Part shown: in pieces, positions 61,083 through 64,000 of the stretch | Position numbering within the stretch: the stretch's first letter is position 1 | Layout of the letters: each line of letters starts with the position of its first letter | NCBI GenBank assembly: GCA_937988745.1 | Contig: CALKAR010000022.1 | Coordinates: 1-64,000, forward strand | Source of the DNA: an uncultured Peptococcaceae bacterium | GTDB taxonomy: Bacteria; Bacillota; Limnochordia; Darwinibacteriales; Darwinibacteriaceae | Direction of reading: 5' to 3' | Length of the DNA stretch: 64,000 nucleotides | Made by a program: the position numbers and the translations under genes | The notes under the pieces: model-generated | The model's database searches: none | What the model was told of the DNA's origin: nothing | What the model saw: the letters and a program-made list of their open reading frames with translations, nothing else

Positions 61083-61391
61083 TTAGCCCAACTTCTTCAG
61101 GAGCTCGCTGATCTGGCGTTTGCCCAAACCTTGAACGCGCCGGTTCTCGTTGATTCCAATCTCGTCCATGATCCGCTTCGAGGTTACTTTGCCGACCTGG
61201 GGTAGAGACTGAATCAAATAGGACACACGCATCTTGGCAATTACTTCATCATCAGCCCGCTCTAAGACTTCCTTAAGAGTGATTTCTCCTCTCTTAAGCT
61301 GTTCTCTCAGTTGAGCCCGTCTGGAGCGCATTTCTTGTGCCTTCTGCAGTGCCGAAAGCTTCTGTTCCCGCGTCAATTGAGGCAGTGCCAT
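61083..61391 (-). CDS. mihF: Integration host factor, actinobacterial type (mIHF)
   Basis: Nucleoid-associated DNA-binding protein with a helix-two-turn-helix fold. 102 residues: MALPQLTREQKLSALQKAQEMR, LKRGEITLKEVL, VSYLIQSLPQVGKVTSKRIMDEIGI and RRVQGLGKRQ match the mycobacterial protein. In actinobacteria it precedes gmk; here remA lies between. Confidence 0.93.
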   Translation of the reverse strand: MALPQLTREQKLSALQKAQEMRSRRAQLREQLKRGEITLKEVLERADDEVIAKMRVSYLIQSLPQVGKVTSKRIMDEIGINENRRVQGLGKRQISELLKKLG

Positions 61392-61412
61392 CCTAGTTCA
61401 CCTCCTCCGTCG

Positions 61413-62291
61413 TTACTCAATATTTTGAACTTGTTCGCGGATTTTTTCCAGCACACTCTTAATTTCCACTACGGCACCAGCTATATCAATGCTGCTTGAC
61501 TTAGAACCGATGGTGTTCACTTCCCGGTTCATTTCCTGCAGCAGAAAATCCAATTTACGTCCTACGGGCTCGTCCGACCCTAAGGTCTGTTCAAACTGCT
61601 TGAGATGGCTGCGCAAACGGACAATCTCTTCATCGATGGCAGCACGCTCGGCAAACAGAGCTACCTCTCCTATGAACCGCTCTTCGGTTAGGCTTGTCCC
61701 GTCTAACAACTCACGCAGTCGCTCTCGCAGCCTCATCCGGTAGGCATCAACGACCTCAGGAGCCTGCTGTTCAATTGAATCAACTAATTCATGAATTTGA
61801 GCTAGCTTAGTCAGAATGTCCTTTTGGAGTAAAGCCCCTTCCTGGGCCCGCATGGCTTCAAGATCTGTCAAAGCCTGGTCAAGGGCCTCCTCGGTCAGGG
61901 CTGTTAGGTGCTCCCAATCAATCTCTGGATCCTCCGGTTCCAAGACGCCCGGCAGATCCAGAATCTGATCAAGGGTGATCTTCTGTTGGTCGGGGAGCTC
62001 GGACCGAATCTGCTCCAGGGCTGCTAGATAACCCCGGAGCAGAGGCATATTAACCTTCACAGTGCGCTCTTGTGGTTCGAATTCTTCAACCACAACGCTG
62101 ACATCTACTCTACCACGGGAGAGACGACTCTGCACAACCCGCCTTACCGTTTCCTCTAACCTTGCATAATCACGGCTCATACGGGGTGCTAGATCCAAAT
62201 AGCGGTGGTTGACTGATTTCATTTCTACTTTGACAAGCCAACCTTCACCCACCGCTTCCCCACGGCCAAATCCAGTCATACTTTTTAACAC
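61413..62291 (-). CDS. YicC/YloC family endoribonuclease
   Basis: 292 residues beginning LKSMTGFGRGEA, with VKSVNHRYLD-type segment, SRGRVDVSV, and C-terminal EEIVRLRSHLKQF, GRKLDFLLQEMNREVNTIGSKS. The family includes endoribonucleases acting on small RNAs. The start is GTG at 62291, seven bases after AGGAGG. Confidence 0.93.
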   Translation of the reverse strand: MLKSMTGFGRGEAVGEGWLVKVEMKSVNHRYLDLAPRMSRDYARLEETVRRVVQSRLSRGRVDVSVVVEEFEPQERTVKVNMPLLRGYLAALEQIRSELPDQQKITLDQILDLPGVLEPEDPEIDWEHLTALTEEALDQALTDLEAMRAQEGALLQKDILTKLAQIHELVDSIEQQAPEVVDAYRMRLRERLRELLDGTSLTEERFIGEVALFAERAAIDEEIVRLRSHLKQFEQTLGSDEPVGRKLDFLLQEMNREVNTIGSKSSSIDIAGAVVEIKSVLEKIREQVQNIE

Positions 62292-62325
62292 AGTAAGGCC
62301 TCCTAGCTTGCAGAATCGTGAACAG

Positions 62326-62352
62326 GGTACAATCCTGCCCGTTTATTGTACC
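62326..62352. promoter_or_regulatory. Inverted repeat and -10-like element upstream of yicC
   Basis: GGTACAAT, 11 bases, ATTGTACC: a perfect 8-bp inverted repeat. On the minus strand its first arm contains TACAAT, a possible -10 for yicC with only a weak -35. It could be an operator over the promoter. Confidence 0.4.
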
Positions 62353-62384
62353 TTCGCTAGTTGCCTGGAAAATCCTCCTGCTGG

Positions 62385-64000
62385 TTAGACTTTCACCATT
62401 GAAAAATGCTTCCGAACTGAGGTTTTGACCATTCGCCAAATAGTATCTAAGAACAGGGATGCCATGGAGAACACCGATACCAAGAGCCAATCATCTAAGC
62501 TGAGAGATGTGGTCTGGAAAAGCTGCTGCAGCACGGGATGGTGCAGAATTGCCACATGCATTCCGCCGGAAATCAGCACAGCTCCAACCAAGTATAGATT
62601 GCCCCATAATCCAAGCTCAAAGATGGAATGCTGTTCTGAACGGCACTGGAAAACATATACCAACTGCGACATGACCAGGGTTGTAAAAGCTAGCGTGCGC
62701 GCTTTCAGTTCATCCCCAGGATAATACCACAAACTGAAAACAAACACTGCTAAGGTGCAGGCACTGATAATAATCCCAGTGACCAATATGCGCAAATGGA
62801 GCCCCCTGGCAAAAACTCCTTCGCGAGGCGACCGCGGTGGGCGGTCCATAATGTCCTCTTCGGCTGCATCCAGGCCCAGGGCGATTGCAGGCAGACCATC
62901 GGTAACTAAATTCATCCAAAGAATCTGAATAGGTATCAGAGGCAGAGGCAGACCAAGGAGGGTAGCGACAAACATCGTAACAACTTCCCCCACGTTACAT
63001 GCCAGTAGATAGCGGATAAACTTACGGATGTTATCGTAGATCCCCCGCCCTTCGCGAACTGCATTAACAATTGTGGCGAAATTGTCGTCGGTAAGAACCA
63101 TCGCTGATGCTTCACGGGTCACATCAGTCCCCTGGATACCCATGCTGATTCCAATATCTGCCTCTCGGACAGCAGGGGCGTCATTAACACCATCTCCGGT
63201 CATTGCTACGATCTCCCCATTAGCTTGAAGAGCCTTAACGATTGAGAGCTTGTGACTGGGTGTCACCCGGGCAAAGACAGCAGTTTTCTGCACTTGACGA
63301 CGCTGCTCTGCCTCGGAGAGCATTTCCCACTCGGTGCCTGTAAGTATTTCGGAGGATTCAGGAGTAAGGAGCCCCAACTGCGCTCCGATCGCGGCAGCCG
63401 TCTTCTTGTGATCGCCTGTGACCATAATGGTGCGGATACCAGCCCGCCGGGCGATGTTAATAGCCTGGCGAGCTTCTGGGCGAGGCGGGTCGATCAGACC
63501 CACTAATCCTAAGAATGTCAGGCCCTGTTCCAAGGAGCCGTCGGGCACATGGGGTCCGGGCAGGACTTTTTCGGCGCAAGCCAAAACCCGCAGCGCCTCA
63601 TCAGCCATAGCATCCAACTGGCGCGCAATCCGGTCCCGGAATGCTGCATCAAGAGGCACTACTCTTCCATGCAAGCGAATATGGGTACACCGCCGCAGAG
63701 TGATATCTGGAGCACCCTTAACCAACGAGACATATCCACTTGGCCCCAGGGACAGAACAGACATGCGTTTGCGTTCCGAGTCAAAAGGGATTTCCCTCAG
63801 CTCTTTATACTGAGCCTGCAGTTTCTTTTGATCGAACCCTCCATCGAGAGCTAGCCGCAATAGGGCTGCTTCGGTAGGGTCACCTACCACGTCGCCCCGT
63901 TTCGAGGCTTGAGCATGGGTACAAAGCGCACATACTGTCAAGAGCCTCTGAAACGAATCGGAATCCCGCACCACCTTCGTAAGGCCTTTGGTGACTTCTA
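62385..64000 (-). CDS. Calcium-type P-type (P2) ATPase, C-terminal part
   Basis: Membrane cation pump. The frame is open to the right window edge, so the N terminus, including the phosphorylation DKTG motif, is missing. Visible are the nucleotide-binding segment (GDPTEAALLRLA, RKRMSVL, YVSLVKGAPD), MVTGDHKKTAAAIG, MTGDGVNDAPAVREADIGISMG, and six C-terminal hydrophobic helices with NLVTDGLPAIALGLD. The layout is that of SERCA/PMR1-like calcium pumps; the ion is inferred. Confidence 0.92.
   Translation of the reverse strand, partial: EVTKGLTKVVRDSDSFQRLLTVCALCTHAQASKRGDVVGDPTEAALLRLALDGGFDQKKLQAQYKELREIPFDSERKRMSVLSLGPSGYVSLVKGAPDITLRRCTHIRLHGRVVPLDAAFRDRIARQLDAMADEALRVLACAEKVLPGPHVPDGSLEQGLTFLGLVGLIDPPRPEARQAINIARRAGIRTIMVTGDHKKTAAAIGAQLGLLTPESSEILTGTEWEMLSEAEQRRQVQKTAVFARVTPSHKLSIVKALQANGEIVAMTGDGVNDAPAVREADIGISMGIQGTDVTREASAMVLTDDNFATIVNAVREGRGIYDNIRKFIRYLLACNVGEVVTMFVATLLGLPLPLIPIQILWMNLVTDGLPAIALGLDAAEEDIMDRPPRSPREGVFARGLHLRILVTGIIISACTLAVFVFSLWYYPGDELKARTLAFTTLVMSQLVYVFQCRSEQHSIFELGLWGNLYLVGAVLISGGMHVAILHHPVLQQLFQTTSLSLDDWLLVSVFSMASLFLDTIWRMVKTSVRKHFSMVKV

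Overview
The window reads as one long block of Bacillota (Firmicutes) core chromosome, almost entirely on the minus strand. A spore-forming lifestyle is suggested by ylbJ, a Spo0A-family regulator and a SigH-like sigma factor. Gene order follows the Bacillus/Clostridia core clusters: topA-trmFO-xerC-hslV-hslU, fapR-plsX-fab-acpP-rnc-smc-ftsY-ylxM-ffh-rpsP-khpA-rimM-trmD-rplS, the coaD-ylbJ-ylbK-DUF177-rpmF group, and gmk-rpoZ-priA-def-fmt-rsmB-rlmN-stp-pknB-rsgA-rpe. An actinobacterial-type integration host factor (mIHF) beside RemA points to a deep-branching Bacillota lineage (Symbiobacteriia/Limnochordia-like). That placement is inference.

Layout, left to right. 1-5.1 kb: hslU (partial), hslV, xerC, trmFO, topA. 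5.2-10.6 kb: dprA, a small zinc-ribbon gene, divergent comM, two tandem Lrp/AsnC regulators, a DacF-type carboxypeptidase, yraN. 10.6-19 kb: HD-GYP protein, rnhB, rbgA, lepB, rplS, trmD, rimM, khpA, rpsP, ffh, ylxM, ftsY. 19-24.8 kb: smc, then an insertion of a SigH-like sigma factor and a divergent HTH/S24-like gene, then rnc. 24.8-31.4 kb: the fatty acid operon under FapR, then rpmF and DUF177. 31.5-40.6 kb: patatin, ylbJ, coiled-coil protein, coaD, rsmD, a recG broken by an in-frame stop, degV, fakA, asp23, rpmB. 40.7-42.3 kb: thiN and thiT with a TPP riboswitch, plus an unassigned structured RNA gene. 42.3-50.9 kb: rpe, rsgA and the envelope signalling operon pknB-PBP-SEDS-PP2C-small membrane peptide-FHA, then rlmN. 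51-53.3 kb: a lone integrase N-terminal domain, tRNA-Pro, a Gfo/Idh oxidoreductase, the Spo0A-like regulator. 53.4-64 kb: rsmB, YugP-like protease, DUF116, fmt, def, priA, rpoZ, gmk, remA, mihF, yicC and the C-terminal part of a calcium-type P-ATPase.

How they fit together: the block couples translation and secretion (ribosomal proteins, SRP, FtsY, LepB, Def/Fmt), chromosome upkeep (Smc, XerC, TopA, PriA, RecG), lipid synthesis (FapR, PlsX, Fab enzymes, FakA/DegV) and Ser/Thr-phosphorylation control of the wall. The parts that look least ordinary are the ~200-nt RNA gene at about 42.0-42.2 kb, the sigma factor/S24-like pair between rnc and smc, the divergent Spo0A-like regulator far from its usual locus, a 32-residue membrane peptide gene in the PknB operon, and the recG nonsense codon. 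I found no CRISPR array, insertion sequence or prophage. All family assignments come from reading motifs by eye; no database was searched.
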